Source: Aureococcus anophagefferens
Lineage: Eukaryota; Sar; Pelagophyceae; Pelagomonadales; Pelagomonadaceae
NCBI RefSeq assembly: GCF_000186865.1
Contig: NW_008705583.1
Location: 127,673-191,672 of the forward strand
DNA length: 64,000 nt
Direction: 5' to 3'
Shown: piece by piece, positions 35,102 to 44,448 of the stretch
How positions within the stretch are numbered: position 1 is the stretch's first letter
How the letters are laid out: each line of letters begins with the position of its first letter
Position numbers and translations under genes: made by a program
Notes under the pieces: model-generated
What the model was told of the DNA's origin: nothing
Database searches by the model: none
What the model saw: the letters and a program-made list of their open reading frames with translations, nothing else

Positions 35102-38100
35102 TCACGCCGGCGCGATCTTGGAGTCCTTGCGGAGGTGGATGAGGTCCGCGCCCCAGGGCGCCTCCTGCGGGTTGCGGGCCCAGCGCTCGAGGTGGCACCG
35201 CTCGACGAGGAGGGAGACGGCGTCGGAGCCGAACTCCCAGCGCAGCGCGCGGTGGAGCCAGTCGACGACGAGCCACGTGCCGAGAACGAGGAGGATCGTG
35301 AGCCACGGCGGCCCCTGGTAGAGCGTCTCCTCGCCGACGCCCCAGTAGGGCATCTGGTCGACCATGGTCACGGTCTCGCACATGGAGGGCATGGCGGCCA
35401 TGATCGTCGCGAGGTAGAAGAAGCCGAGGTTGAAGCCGAAGACGAACTTGTGGCTGCAGACGAAGCCGAGCGGCGAGAGCCAGCCCCGGGGCTCGGCGAC
35501 CATCGCGGACCGGAGGTGGACGATGGTCCGCGTCTCCATGAGCACCTTGAGGTTCATGGCCACGGTGATGCAGACCATGCCCACGGTGCCGAAGACCATG
35601 TGCGCGGACGTGTCGTACGGCGACGTGCCCGACCCGAGCTGGAGCGACTCCTGGACGAGGTAGTAGATGAGCACGGCGTGGAGCAGCCCGCTGAACTGCC
35701 ACGTCACGACCTCGCGCACGCGCAGGTCCAGGTTCAGCCGCCCGGAGTCGTAGAGCCGCGGGTGGTTCAACGCGTAGGCCTCGTCTACGTCGCGGTCGAA
35801 GCACGCGAGCCAGAAGATCTGCGTCGCGAGGTAGAAGTTGTACATGGACGTGTAGTGCTCGTGGAACATGGACGTGCCGGAGAAGCCCGTGTTGAAGGAG
35901 TAGAAGAAGAGGCAGTAGGCCAACACCGCGTTCTTGTAGAAGGAGAAGAGGATGAGCGCCGACGACCGGCGGTAGGCCCAGCGGCCGTGGATGAAGAGGA
36001 GGCGGTGGAGGAAGCGGAACTGGCCGATGGCGAAGTCGGACGCGTTCACGGCCTGGCGGCCCTCGAGGCCCGAGATGCCCACGCCGACCTGGGCCTGCAT
36101 TATCATGTTCACGTCGTTGGCGCCGTCGCCGATCGCGAGCGTCACGGGCTTGCCCGGGACGTGCGTCTGGACGAGGAGGACGAACTGGGCCTTCTGCTTG
36201 GGCGTCACGCGGCACGCGAGCACGGCCTTGTACGTTGCCAGGAGCCGGAAGAGCATGACCTCGACGCAGTAGCCCGCGGAGAAGAGCTCCGTGACCGCGC
36301 CGCCGTCGAGGACGAGGGCCGACGCGCCCGCGCGCGGCGCCTCGACCTCGACGCCGGCGCCGCCGGCGAAGCCGTGCTTCGCCAGCAGCGCGGAGACCGC
36401 GCGCTCGACGGCGTCCGGGTCGCGGTCCGCGTCGCGGTCCCCGGGGGGGAAGAGCGCGGACCGGAGGCCGCCCGTCGCCCGGCCGAGCCGCGCCAGGGGG
36501 CCGTCGTCGCGCCGCTCGCCGCCGCCGCCGCCGGGGAACTCGCGCGCGTAGAGGCGGCAGAGCGTCGCGGTCAGCGCGTCGGGCGCCTCGTCGCCGGAGA
36601 GCACGTCGACGGCCATCGTGTCCGTGATGAGGCGGCAGCTCCGCGCGATCTCGATGGCCGTCTCGCGCTTGTCGCCCGTGAGCACCCAGAGCTTGATGTC
36701 CGCCGCCGCCATCAGCGCGATGGTCTCGGGCACGCCGTCCTGGAGCCGGTCCTCGATGGCCGTCGCGCCGACGAGCACGAGGTCCTTCTCCGCCTCGTGC
36801 GCGGCCGCGCGCAGCTGCTCCTCGCGGCCGACGAGGGACCGGGCCGCCGGCGCGTAGTGCGTCTCGTACCACGCCGAGAAGCGGGCCTCGCTCCAGACCT
36901 GCGCGCTGTAGACGAGCGTCCTCAAGCCCGTCTTCGCGTACGCGTCCATCTGCGGCACCGTCGTCGTCTCGAAGACGGCCCGGGAGCCGGGCTCGGCGAC
37001 GTCGAGCATGGACGAGTCCGCGCCCTTGCAGAGGAAGACGACGTCGCCGCCGCCGGGCTCGCGGAGCACGATGGACATGCGCTTGCGGTCGTTGTCGAAC
37101 TCGTTCGTCGCGAGCACGTCCCAGGTCCGCGCGGTTTTAGCCGTGCCCTGCAGGTCCCGCGGCGGCGATACAACGCCCGTCAGCGTCTTCTGGGTCCGCG
37201 CCTCGAGCGTGTAGCCGCAGAGCGCGCCGCCGGCGACGAGCGCGCCCTCGTCGGGCGACTCCGCCTGGTACACGGGGGCCTCGGCCGCGTCCTCCCGGGC
37301 CTCGACGATGACCGTGTTGCAGAGCATGAAGGACTCGAGGAGGCGCGCGGCGTCGTTGCCCGGCGCGCCGCCCTGGGCCTTGGCGAAGAGCTCGTCGACG
37401 GACTGCGGCGGCGCCGCCTCGCCGTAGTCGCTCGGCGGCGCGACGCCCGGCGCGTCGCCGACGCCGAAGTGGTCGCCGTCGACGATGATGCGCCGGAGCT
37501 TCATCTCGTTGCGCGTCAGCGTGCCCGTCTTGTCGCTGAAGACGTACTCGACCTGGCCGAGGTCCGTGACGCAGAGCGACCGCGCCTTCGCGCGGACGGT
37601 CTGGCCGTCGACCTCGTTGGTCATCTCCTCGTCCCAGTCGATGAACTGCATCTGGGCGATCTTCGCGAAGTCGAAGGTCACGTAGAGCGACATGGGGATG
37701 AAGAAGCAGTAGAGGATGAAGAACGTGCAGAGCCCCCAGCCGAAGGACGCCTTGTCCTCCTCCCACTCGAGGTCCGGCCAGCGCGCCTCGAGGTAGGACG
37801 CGAAGGTCTGCTTCTGGCCCGTGTACCAGAGCTTGTCCTCCATCCGCCGGTCGAAGCTGACCATCGCGCCGGACGAGATGATCGCGAGGCAGAGCTGGAG
37901 GAGCAGCGCGATGAGCACCGCGCGGTTCGTCACGCGGTCGAGCTGGCTGAACTTGATGGGCGCCTCGCGCATGTTCTTGGCCAGCTTGGACTCGCGGCCG
38001 CTGTAGATGCAGACGCCGACGACCCACGCGGAGTGCACCGTCGACCCGCGCAGGATCACGTTCTCCTTGGACAGGGGCAGCGTCTCGCCGCCGCCGTCGA

Positions 38101-38773
38101 GGGCGACGTTGCCCGTGAAGGCGTTGACGTGCTCGTTGGGCAGGTCGCACTCCACGACGCCGTTGAGCGCCGCGGCCGCGGCCGCCGCGGGGTCCGACGA
38201 CCCGCCGTCGTCGCCGCACGCCTGCCAGGCCAGGCCCAGCGGCGCGGCGCGCCGCAGCTTCAGCGACGTCTCGCCGTCGATGGACGCCGTGTCGATGTAG
38301 GCCGTCGACGCCTCGCCCGAGCCCGCGAGCATGACGAAGTCCGCGGGCGCGGCCTCGCCGCGGAAGCACCGGAGCACGTCGCCCGAGCGGATGTTCGCGA
38401 GCCGGAGCTGGCCGCCGCCGCGGCTCACGACGTCGACGGCCGTCGCGTCCATGCGCATGTCCGCGCGGTGGCGCTGGATGTCCGTCAGCGCGTCGTTGAT
38501 GAGCGAGATCGTGATGAGGAACATCAGCGGGCCGAGCGTCGTGTAGGACGTGTAGGGAGAGTTGAACGCGCCCGTGACCTCCGCGAACATCATGAGCATG
38601 CCGTTGAGCAGAAAGTAGAGGTTCGCCACGCGCCGGAACTGGGCGAAGAGGGCCAGCGGCAGGAAGTTGAGCAGGGTGAACTTGGCCGTCACGAGGCGGT
38701 TGTGCGGCGCGTGGCCCGCGTTGGCGGCGCCGATCTTCACGAGCCGCGTCTTCACGCCGCCGGCGCCGCCCAT
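35102..38773 (-). CDS. P4-type phospholipid flippase (aminophospholipid ATPase)
   Basis: Predicted 1223 aa, intronless. The P4 family flips phospholipids to the cytosolic leaflet of the Golgi, endosomes and plasma membrane. The N-terminus 'NRLVTAKFTLLNFLPLALFA' and 'FRRVANLYFLLNGMLMMF' is the P4 signature. The phosphorylation motif 'FSDKTGTLTRNEMKLR' is near residue 412, 'LWVLTGDKRETAIEIA' follows, and the hinge 'AIGDGANDVNMI' is near residue 881. About ten membrane helices are visible, ending with those around 'FGFNLGFFYLATIMAA'. I chose the Met at 38773 because it has a strong Kozak context (GCGACCATGG) and sits at the usual distance from the first conserved block. The frame is open to 38929, but that part looks like leader. 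P4-ATPases normally need a Cdc50 subunit, not seen here. Confidence 0.93.
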   Translation of the reverse strand: MGGAGGVKTRLVKIGAANAGHAPHNRLVTAKFTLLNFLPLALFAQFRRVANLYFLLNGMLMMFAEVTGAFNSPYTSYTTLGPLMFLITISLINDALTDIQRHRADMRMDATAVDVVSRGGGQLRLANIRSGDVLRCFRGEAAPADFVMLAGSGEASTAYIDTASIDGETSLKLRRAAPLGLAWQACGDDGGSSDPAAAAAAALNGVVECDLPNEHVNAFTGNVALDGGGETLPLSKENVILRGSTVHSAWVVGVCIYSGRESKLAKNMREAPIKFSQLDRVTNRAVLIALLLQLCLAIISSGAMVSFDRRMEDKLWYTGQKQTFASYLEARWPDLEWEEDKASFGWGLCTFFILYCFFIPMSLYVTFDFAKIAQMQFIDWDEEMTNEVDGQTVRAKARSLCVTDLGQVEYVFSDKTGTLTRNEMKLRRIIVDGDHFGVGDAPGVAPPSDYGEAAPPQSVDELFAKAQGGAPGNDAARLLESFMLCNTVIVEAREDAAEAPVYQAESPDEGALVAGGALCGYTLEARTQKTLTGVVSPPRDLQGTAKTARTWDVLATNEFDNDRKRMSIVLREPGGGDVVFLCKGADSSMLDVAEPGSRAVFETTTVPQMDAYAKTGLRTLVYSAQVWSEARFSAWYETHYAPAARSLVGREEQLRAAAHEAEKDLVLVGATAIEDRLQDGVPETIALMAAADIKLWVLTGDKRETAIEIARSCRLITDTMAVDVLSGDEAPDALTATLCRLYAREFPGGGGGERRDDGPLARLGRATGGLRSALFPPGDRDADRDPDAVERAVSALLAKHGFAGGAGVEVEAPRAGASALVLDGGAVTELFSAGYCVEVMLFRLLATYKAVLACRVTPKQKAQFVLLVQTHVPGKPVTLAIGDGANDVNMIMQAQVGVGISGLEGRQAVNASDFAIGQFRFLHRLLFIHGRWAYRRSSALILFSFYKNAVLAYCLFFYSFNTGFSGTSMFHEHYTSMYNFYLATQIFWLACFDRDVDEAYALNHPRLYDSGRLNLDLRVREVVTWQFSGLLHAVLIYYLVQESLQLGSGTSPYDTSAHMVFGTVGMVCITVAMNLKVLMETRTIVHLRSAMVAEPRGWLSPLGFVCSHKFVFGFNLGFFYLATIMAAMPSMCETVTMVDQMPYWGVGEETLYQGPPWLTILLVLGTWLVVDWLHRALRWEFGSDAVSLLVERCHLERWARNPQEAPWGADLIHLRKDSKIAPA

Positions 38774-39094
38774 GGTCGCCGCGCCGGTGGCCGCCGGCAG
38801 CACCAGCACAATGGTACCGCCGGCGGAGCCGCCCGCCCACGACGACGGGGGCGGGCGTTTACAATGCCAGGGCAGCAGTGTCGGCGCGTTTTTTACGCCG
38901 CGCCTTGACGCTGGTAGTATCAACCTCAACGCGACCGCGGTGCCGACCGGGTGAAGCGGGGCCGTCGAAGCTTAAGTGCGCGACTGAACGAAGCGCGCGC
39001 CCGCGGTCGGACCCCCGTACGACGCGCGACCCCCCCCCGCGGGCTCGCCCGTCCGCGCACCGGGCCCCCTTACGTCCGCGCGCCGCGGGCCGCC
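38774..39094. other. intergenic region
   Basis: 321 bp between the flippase start and the PDI-C stop, both on the minus strand. It contains a C-run near 39034 and no recognisable element. Confidence 0.35.
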
Positions 39095-40429
39095 CTAGAA
39101 GAGCCGCGCCGCGGTGTCGTTGGCCAGCTTGAAGAGGGCGAAGGTGCCGCCGACGATCGCGAGGAGGGACGTGAGGAAGTCGTACCACTTGACGCGGACC
39201 GTGTCGACGACGACGGCCATGGGCGAGATGTCGTAGGAGAAGCGCGCCTCCGGCGGGACGTGCTCGGCGTACTTGAGGAGGTGGTGGCTGTGGAGCGTCT
39301 GGAAGGCCGCGAAGCGGTCGCGCCAGAAGACGCCGAGGTTGTACTTCGTGGGCACGATGTGGACGAAGTGCTGGTAGGCGTAGTGGTAGTCGTCGTGGTA
39401 GTAGTCCTCGCCGTCGAGCGTGTCCGTGCGCGCGTGGCGCACGTCGATGGTCGCGAGCTTGCGGTGCTGCGCGTCCGTGAGGGGCACGCCGAAGCTGAGG
39501 TGGTGCACCGTGTGGCTCAGGTTCGTCCGCAGCGTGTTGAGGCTGTGGTGCCTGCTGTGGGCCATGACGTGGAAATTGCCCGGCACGCGGTTCACGAGGA
39601 GGAAGCCCGACACGAGGCAGCCCGGGTGGTCCGTGTTCCAGTTCGCCGCGTGCGCGACGCGCGCCTCCGGGTACTGGCGGTAGATGTTCTCCGACTCGAG
39701 CTTGCGCGTCACGAAGTCCGTCAGCGCGGCGACCGTGCGGTCGAAGCGGTACTCGCCCTCGTTGACCTGCTCGCCGTGGTGGTAGAAGCGGAGCGTCGGG
39801 AACGTCTGGACCTTCATGTCGTGGCAGAACGCCTCGTTGTCGACGCAGTCCACGGCGGCGACGGCCACGCCGAGGTCGCGCTTCTCGAGCTCCTCGGCGA
39901 GCGCCTCCCACGTCGACCGGAGCGACTGGCAGTAGAGGCACCACGGCGCGTAGAAGTCGACGAAGACGTACTCGTGGTGCTCGTGGAGCCCCTCCCACTC
40001 GTCGGCGTTCACGTGCCAGACGTGGACGCCGTTCGCGTGCATCTCCTCGATGGGCGGGTGGTGCACGTCGTGGTCGATGTCGAACGCGCGGCGGTTCCGC
40101 CCCTGGTACATGCGCTTCACGCCGTCCTCGTCGAGCTGCCACTTCTCGATGTTCTGGGTCACGTTCGCCTGGTTCCGCCCGATCTTGTCCCAGAGGTCCA
40201 CGGACGCGTAGTCGCAGTGCAGGTGCGGGAACGACAGGTTGAAGTTCACGCGGAGCTGCGACCCGGCGAACGTGTCGACGTCGATCTTCGTGCGCACCTC
40301 CGTGCGCAGGAAGGCGCCGATCTCCGTGACGAGCGTGAGGGCGACGACGCCGCAGGCGCAGAGCGACAGGAGCCCGCCCGTCCGCGACGCCTCCTTGAGC
40401 TCGTCGGGCACCTTGCGGTAAAAGTCCAT
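39095..40429 (-). CDS. PDI-C type protein: thioredoxin domain inserted in Erv41/Erv46 (ERGIC) protein
   Basis: Predicted 444 aa. The N-terminus 'MDFYRKVPDELKEASRTGG' and membrane helix 'LCACGVVALTLVTEIGAFL' are typical of Erv46/ERGIC3 cargo receptors. Residues about 130-250 are a thioredoxin domain with the atypical active site 'WCLYCQSLR' and 'TFPTLRFYHHGE'. The C-terminal half returns to the Erv46 lumenal domain ('GCLVSGFLLVNRVPGNFHVM', 'NLSHTVHHLSFG', 'FSYDISPMAVV') and a second membrane helix ('FLTSLLAIVGGTFALFKLA'). This is the architecture of plant PDIL5-3/5-4. The protein probably cycles between ER and Golgi and acts in oxidative folding or retrieval. The start was chosen at 'MDFYRK' rather than an upstream in-frame Met because that is the family start. 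Confidence 0.92.
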   Translation of the reverse strand: MDFYRKVPDELKEASRTGGLLSLCACGVVALTLVTEIGAFLRTEVRTKIDVDTFAGSQLRVNFNLSFPHLHCDYASVDLWDKIGRNQANVTQNIEKWQLDEDGVKRMYQGRNRRAFDIDHDVHHPPIEEMHANGVHVWHVNADEWEGLHEHHEYVFVDFYAPWCLYCQSLRSTWEALAEELEKRDLGVAVAAVDCVDNEAFCHDMKVQTFPTLRFYHHGEQVNEGEYRFDRTVAALTDFVTRKLESENIYRQYPEARVAHAANWNTDHPGCLVSGFLLVNRVPGNFHVMAHSRHHSLNTLRTNLSHTVHHLSFGVPLTDAQHRKLATIDVRHARTDTLDGEDYYHDDYHYAYQHFVHIVPTKYNLGVFWRDRFAAFQTLHSHHLLKYAEHVPPEARFSYDISPMAVVVDTVRVKWYDFLTSLLAIVGGTFALFKLANDTAARLF

Positions 40430-41081
40430 GGCGCCGCGGCCGTGCCGGCCCGGCCGCGACGCGACGCAGCCTCTGCGTGTCGCAGACGGCCGCGTCGATG
40501 GATGGATGGATGCGAACACTAGTGGCGAAAGCTACCTTGAGCTCAAGTGAGCACATTGAGCTCTTGTTGCCGCCCCAGTATGGCGGTGCTCAGCGTTTGA
40601 TCTCGGCGTCTGGGCAGCCTCCAAGCGCCAGGCGCTAGCTCTGGACTGGCAGCTCACCGACGCTTTTCCCGCCCGCACGCCACGAGCACGAACGCGTGGA
40701 GCCCGGCGATGTTCGCGACGAACGTGAAGCCGCCCCACGCGGCACGAGCGCGGCGACCATGTAGACGTAGGCCAGCCCCGCCAGCGCGCCGATCGCCGGC
40801 CGAGCGCGCGGCCGCGGTTTCCCCCAGGCGCGCGGAAGACGCCGTGCGTAATTTGGCGCCTAGCCCGGGACGCCGAGACGCGGAGCCCGCTCGCGGCGCC
40901 GCCGCCGCGGCCGACGGCGCCCCCGCTCCCGACGCGGGCCGAGGCGGCGGCGGGGTGTCCGCCGGCAGCGGCGGCGGCGCGCCCGCCGGGAGCGTAAGGC
41001 GAGTCGATCCCCCCGCCGGACTACGAGCGCGAGTCCGCGGGTTTCGCCGGGGTTTAGCCCCGCGCGCGCGCGCGCGCGCGC
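40430..41081. other. intergenic region with STT3 remnant and CG microsatellite
   Basis: 652 bp. Besides the STT3-like fragment at 40654-40796 it holds an alternating CG run at 41061-41081 next to the NDUFB10 stop. The remaining open frames lack coherent coding bias. Confidence 0.4.
40654..40796 (-). pseudogene. STT3 oligosaccharyltransferase fragment with frameshift
   Basis: The minus strand reads 'AIGALAGLAYVYMVAA' and then, in another frame, 'WGGFTFVANIAGLHAFVLVA'. Together these match the conserved membrane region of STT3, the catalytic subunit of oligosaccharyltransferase, where 'YMVAAWGG' is continuous. Here 11 extra bases separate the halves, breaking the frame, and a stop follows after 'CGREKRR'. 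Only about 45 residues of a roughly 700-residue protein are present, so this is a relic or a misplaced exon. Confidence 0.5.
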
Positions 41082-41460
41082 TCACTCCTTGCTTGGTTGG
41101 AGCATGCCAAAACCGGGCGCGGTGATCAAGTCGTAGTACCTGCGGCGGCGGCGTCGACCGCGTCCCCCGGCGTCGCGCCGTCCCCCGCCGCGCGCGGCGA
41201 ACGGCGCCGGCGACGCGCTGCTTCGTCAGGTGCTTGCAGTTCTGGTAGTGGTTCGTGCCCTCGCGCTGGTAGCACTTGGTGATCTCCTCGCGCACGATCT
41301 TCACCATCTCCTGGGCGATGATCTGCTCGCGCCCCCGCTGCTCCCGCGACAGCATGACGCCGACGGGGTCGATGATGCGCTGCTTCTCGCGCGCCTCGGG
41401 CACGTAGGGGTAGGGCTTCAGGTCATGCACGAAGTCCGACGGCGTCACGTGCTCCGACAT
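41082..41460 (-). CDS. NDUFB10: NADH:ubiquinone oxidoreductase subunit NDUFB10 (two exons)
   Basis: Accessory subunit of the membrane arm of mitochondrial complex I. The protein (99 aa after splicing) has 'YVPEAREKQRIIDPVGVMLS' and the family motif 'CYQREGTNHYQNCKHLTKQ', with the two Cys of the CHCH-like pattern. Exon 1 ends at 41219. Removal of 41140-41218 (79 bp, GC donor, CAG acceptor) joins 'HLTKQ' to 'YYDLITAPGFGMLQPSKE', the expected continuation and C-terminus. Without this splice the frame runs into low-complexity Arg/Ala. The gene starts 179 bp from the divergent sulfotransferase gene. Confidence 0.88.
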
Positions 41461-41639
41461 GGCGCGCAGTCGGGTGCGCGCGCGGCGATGCAGCGCTCGA
41501 TGCGACGAGGCCGGCGGCCAAAATCGAGCCCTGAGGACGGATGTTGATCATCTCATTGAACACGCTACGCCGATGTTGCCCGCCTGGGCGGATGCAGCCC
41601 TCGTTGACGCACTGCATCGATGGGCATCGACAAAAATTA

Positions 41640-42835
41640 ATGCCCATGCGCGTCGTCGTCGTCGCGGCCGTCGCCGCGCTGGCCCGCGTCGAAGGGAAGC
41701 AGAAGCGGTACCGCATCGCCATGTTCAAGGAGTCGCGCACGGGCAGCACCTGGGCCGCGGACCTCCTGGCGAACGAGCCCGCCGTGAACTTCTTCGCCCA
41801 CGAGGCGCACAGCTGCTGCCGGAGCGGCGTCAACGACACGTTCCGGACGTTCTACGCCATCCTCGCCGCGCCGACGTGCGCCATGGACTGCGGCGACCGC
41901 GACGCGCGCGGCGTGCCCGTCTGGGCCGCGGCGGCGCCGCGGGAGCCGCCCGCGGCGTGCGCGGGCGCCGTGTCCGGCTTCGACATCTCGCCGCGCCACG
42001 CGCTCTTCCACGACGCGCCGCCGTTGAGCTGGGCCGACGACTGGCCGCGGCTGCTGCGCCTGCCCGGCGTGCTCACGGTCGTCTACGCCAGGGCAGGAAA
42101 AGAGAGCGAAATTCCCAACTTCAAAGGCTCCTATCTCGGCCGTTTTCCACTCGTTTCGGCTGATTTTTAGACGAGCGATCATCTCTTGGAACGGTCTCGA
42201 AGCGTGGACGCTTTTTCTGGAACGCGCGCGCGCGGAACACTCACGTTGAAGCGACGTTGAATCTCTCTTTTCCTGCCCAGGTCTACGCGCGGACGAATCT
42301 CGTGAAGCGCGCCGTGTCCAAGCTCCACGCGGACGTGCTCGTCGAGCACTGCTACGGCACGCACAAGGTCCTCAGCGCGCGGGCCCACGCGTGCTACGAG
42401 GACCACAAGGCCCTCATGGACCGGCCCCTCGAGCTCTCCGCGGCCTACTTGGCCAAGTCGACGCACAAAGACGCGGAGCTCTTCGTCGACATCATCGGCG
42501 CCGCGGCGCGCGCGTCGGGCGGCCGGCCCTTCCTCTGGTACTACGAGGCCCTCATGCTCGACGCGCCGGCGGAGATCTCCCGGCTCCTCCGCGCCGTCGG
42601 CCTCCCGGAGGCCGCGACGCGGAACGTCGCGGCGTCGTCGAACTCCACGAAGATCACGGCCGACGACCTCCACGTCTCCGTCGTCAACTTCACCGCCGTG
42701 CTCGCCGACCTCGAGCCCCTGAGCCCCTGCCTCTACGCCCAGGCCGTCGACACGGTCCCGCGGCTCGTGCCGACGCTGTGCCTCGAAGACGGCGACGTGC
42801 CCTGGGAGGACGTCTGGAAGCTGCCTAAAGCCTAG
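41640..42835 (+). CDS. sulfotransferase-like protein with introner intron
   Basis: Spliced length 331 aa. After a short hydrophobic start ('MPMRVVVVAAVAALARVEG'), 'MFKESRTGSTWAADLLANE' fits the 5'-phosphosulfate-binding loop of PAPS-dependent sulfotransferases, and 'YARTNLVKRAVSKLHAD' fits the 3'-phosphate-binding Arg/Ser motif. 'FLWYYEALMLDAPAEISRLL' resembles the region before the C-terminal helix of these enzymes. The protein is probably in the secretory pathway and sulfates a carbohydrate or protein; the acceptor is unknown. The intron 42081-42280 lies exactly before the 3' motif ('GVLTV|VYARTN'). The convergent J-protein gene ends 15 bp away. Confidence 0.75.
42081..42280 (+). mobile_element. 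divergent introner element in sulfotransferase gene (200 bp)
   Basis: Terminal inverted repeats are GGGCAGGAAAAGAGAG and its reverse complement, different from the GTGTGGAAATC family, but the core TTTCGGCTGATTTTTAGACGA is shared. Host duplicate GTCTACGC flanks it. The donor GTCTAC comes from the upstream copy and the acceptor CTGCCCAG from the element, phase 0. The core is in sense orientation. Confidence 0.88.
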
Positions 42836-42850
42836 GACGGCGGGCTATGC

Positions 42851-44360
42851 TTAGGTCGCCAGGCCGCCGTTGCGCGCTTTCAAGAAGTCGGCGAAGGACC
42901 CGCCGGCCGTCGCGTTGGCCACGGGCCGCAGGTCCGGCGGCGGCGGCGGCGGCGGCGGCGCGTCCGGCGGCGCGAGGCCCCGCGCGTACGACGCCTCGTC
43001 CGTCAGCGACGCGGCCGTGACCCAGCCGTCGTGGGGGTAGACGACGCGGAGCCGCTTTTTGCCCTTGGCCGTCGACGCCTTCTCGGGCTCGCGCCCGCGC
43101 CGCGTCGCCCGGCAGACGACGAGGGACCCCGCGGGCACGTGCGCGACCAAAGCCGTGCGGAGCTCGACGCCCGCGCGGACGACGACGCCGGCCTTGGCCG
43201 TGGCGCGGTAGCGGAGCCCGGAGACGCCGTCGTAGGAGCCGAGCAGCCGCCGCGAGAGGAAGGTCTGCTGCGCGTAGCCGCCGCGGAGCTGGCGCACGGC
43301 CGCGGCGCGGCCGACGGCCTTGGAGCTCCGGAGCGCCGCGGCGACGACGGCGCAGTCGGGCCGCCTCGCGCCCCGGCGCGAGGCCGCGCCCGTCTGGCAG
43401 ACGACGACGACGTGGGCGGCCTCGTAGACGAAGATGCGCCGCAGGGCCCGCGTCGCGTCCGCGCCGACCGCGGCCTCGAGCGCGCCTGTGTGGAATTCAA
43501 CCACTGGTTTGGGTGGTCCTGACCAAACTTGAGAATTCTCTAGCTCGGTCACATCGAAGTCGATTCGGCTGATTTTTGGACGAATCGATTGCTCTCGTCG
43601 AGTTCTCGAAGCACAGCAGAAAACCTCGCGTCGAAACGGTCGCATACGCCGACATTGAAGTCGGGTTGAAGATTTGATTTCCACACGGCAGCGCGCCGTA
43701 GTCGGGGACGCCGTCGTCGCACGTGTGGCGCGCGGCGCGCGGCTCTGCCGCCGGCGCGTCGGCGAGCTTCGGCGCGCCCGCCTCGTCGACGAGCCAGACC
43801 GCCGGCAGCGCGACGACGCAGGGCGCCGGGAGCGGGCCCGCGGCCTCGCGCTCGTCCGCGGTCCGCGCGTCGACGACCAAGACCGGCGCCGCCGCGAGGA
43901 GCCGCGCGAGGCCGCTGACCTCGAGCCAGGGGCTCTCGCCCGTCGGCGGCGGCCGCCCGAAGTGGTCGCGCGCGGCCGCCACGCGGTCGAGCACGGCGTC
44001 CCAGGGCTCCTCCTCCTCGCCGTCGAAGTAGAGCCAGTCGTAGGGCTCGTCCTCCGTGCCATTTACCACGAGGCCGCCGAGCGCCGCGAAGCCGGGGAAG
44101 GCCCGCGCGGCCTTGGCCCAGGGCTCGTCGTGGTCCACGGCCACGTCCGCGGCGGCGCCGAAGGCCTCGACGGCCGCGAGGCACACCTCGTAGGCCGCCT
44201 GGACGCGCCGGAAGAGCCGCGCCGAGCCGCCGGGCTTGTCGGGGTGCACGGCCAGCGCCGCCTTGCGGTAGGCGCGCTTCACCTCGTAGGCCGTCGCGTG
44301 CGGCGGCAGGCAGAGCACGCGGAACGCCTCCGTCATCTCCATGTCGTCGGCGTCCACCAT
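42851..44360 (-). CDS. J-domain protein with rhodanese-like segment and introner intron
   Basis: Spliced length 432 aa. Residues 8-60 are a J domain: 'AFRVLCLPPHATAYEVKRAY' and 'KAALAVHPDKPGG', with the HPD tripeptide that stimulates Hsp70 ATPase. Residues about 150-200 ('LEVSGLARLLAAAPVLVVDA', 'RTADEREAAGPLPAPCVVAL') resemble the beginning of a rhodanese/thioredoxin-like domain. After the intron (43486-43696), 'VYEAAHVVVVCQTG' continues that fold, followed by a domain with SH3-like strands and a Pro-rich tail ending in 'SFADFLKARNGG'. The combination is not a standard DnaJ class, and the partner Hsp70 or cargo is unknown. No targeting peptide. Confidence 0.75.
43486..43696 (-). mobile_element. 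introner element acting as an intron in the J-domain gene (211 bp)
   Basis: GTGTGGAAATCAA-type ends and core GGCTGATTTTTGGACGAATC near 43568. Host sequence GCGCGCT occurs on both sides (8th base differs). A GC donor (TAC G|GCGCGC) from the upstream copy and the acceptor CACACAG from the element give exact removal, phase 1 in a Gly codon. A GT donor 12 bp further in is also in frame but would add four residues. The core is antisense to the gene. Confidence 0.85.
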
Positions 44361-44448
44361 CGTCTCGTATGGGGGCCTGCACCTGGGCTGCTCCGTGGGT
44401 TCAACAATGCTTCTCGAGACATGTCTTTACTAGCTCTCTTGCCCCACG

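Noticed and set aside
31984..38908. Reading frames of more than 1000 codons antisense to glutamate synthase and to the P4-ATPase
   Set aside because: Composition is Arg/Val/Ala/Gly-rich with no domain. The sense strands encode complete, well-known enzymes.
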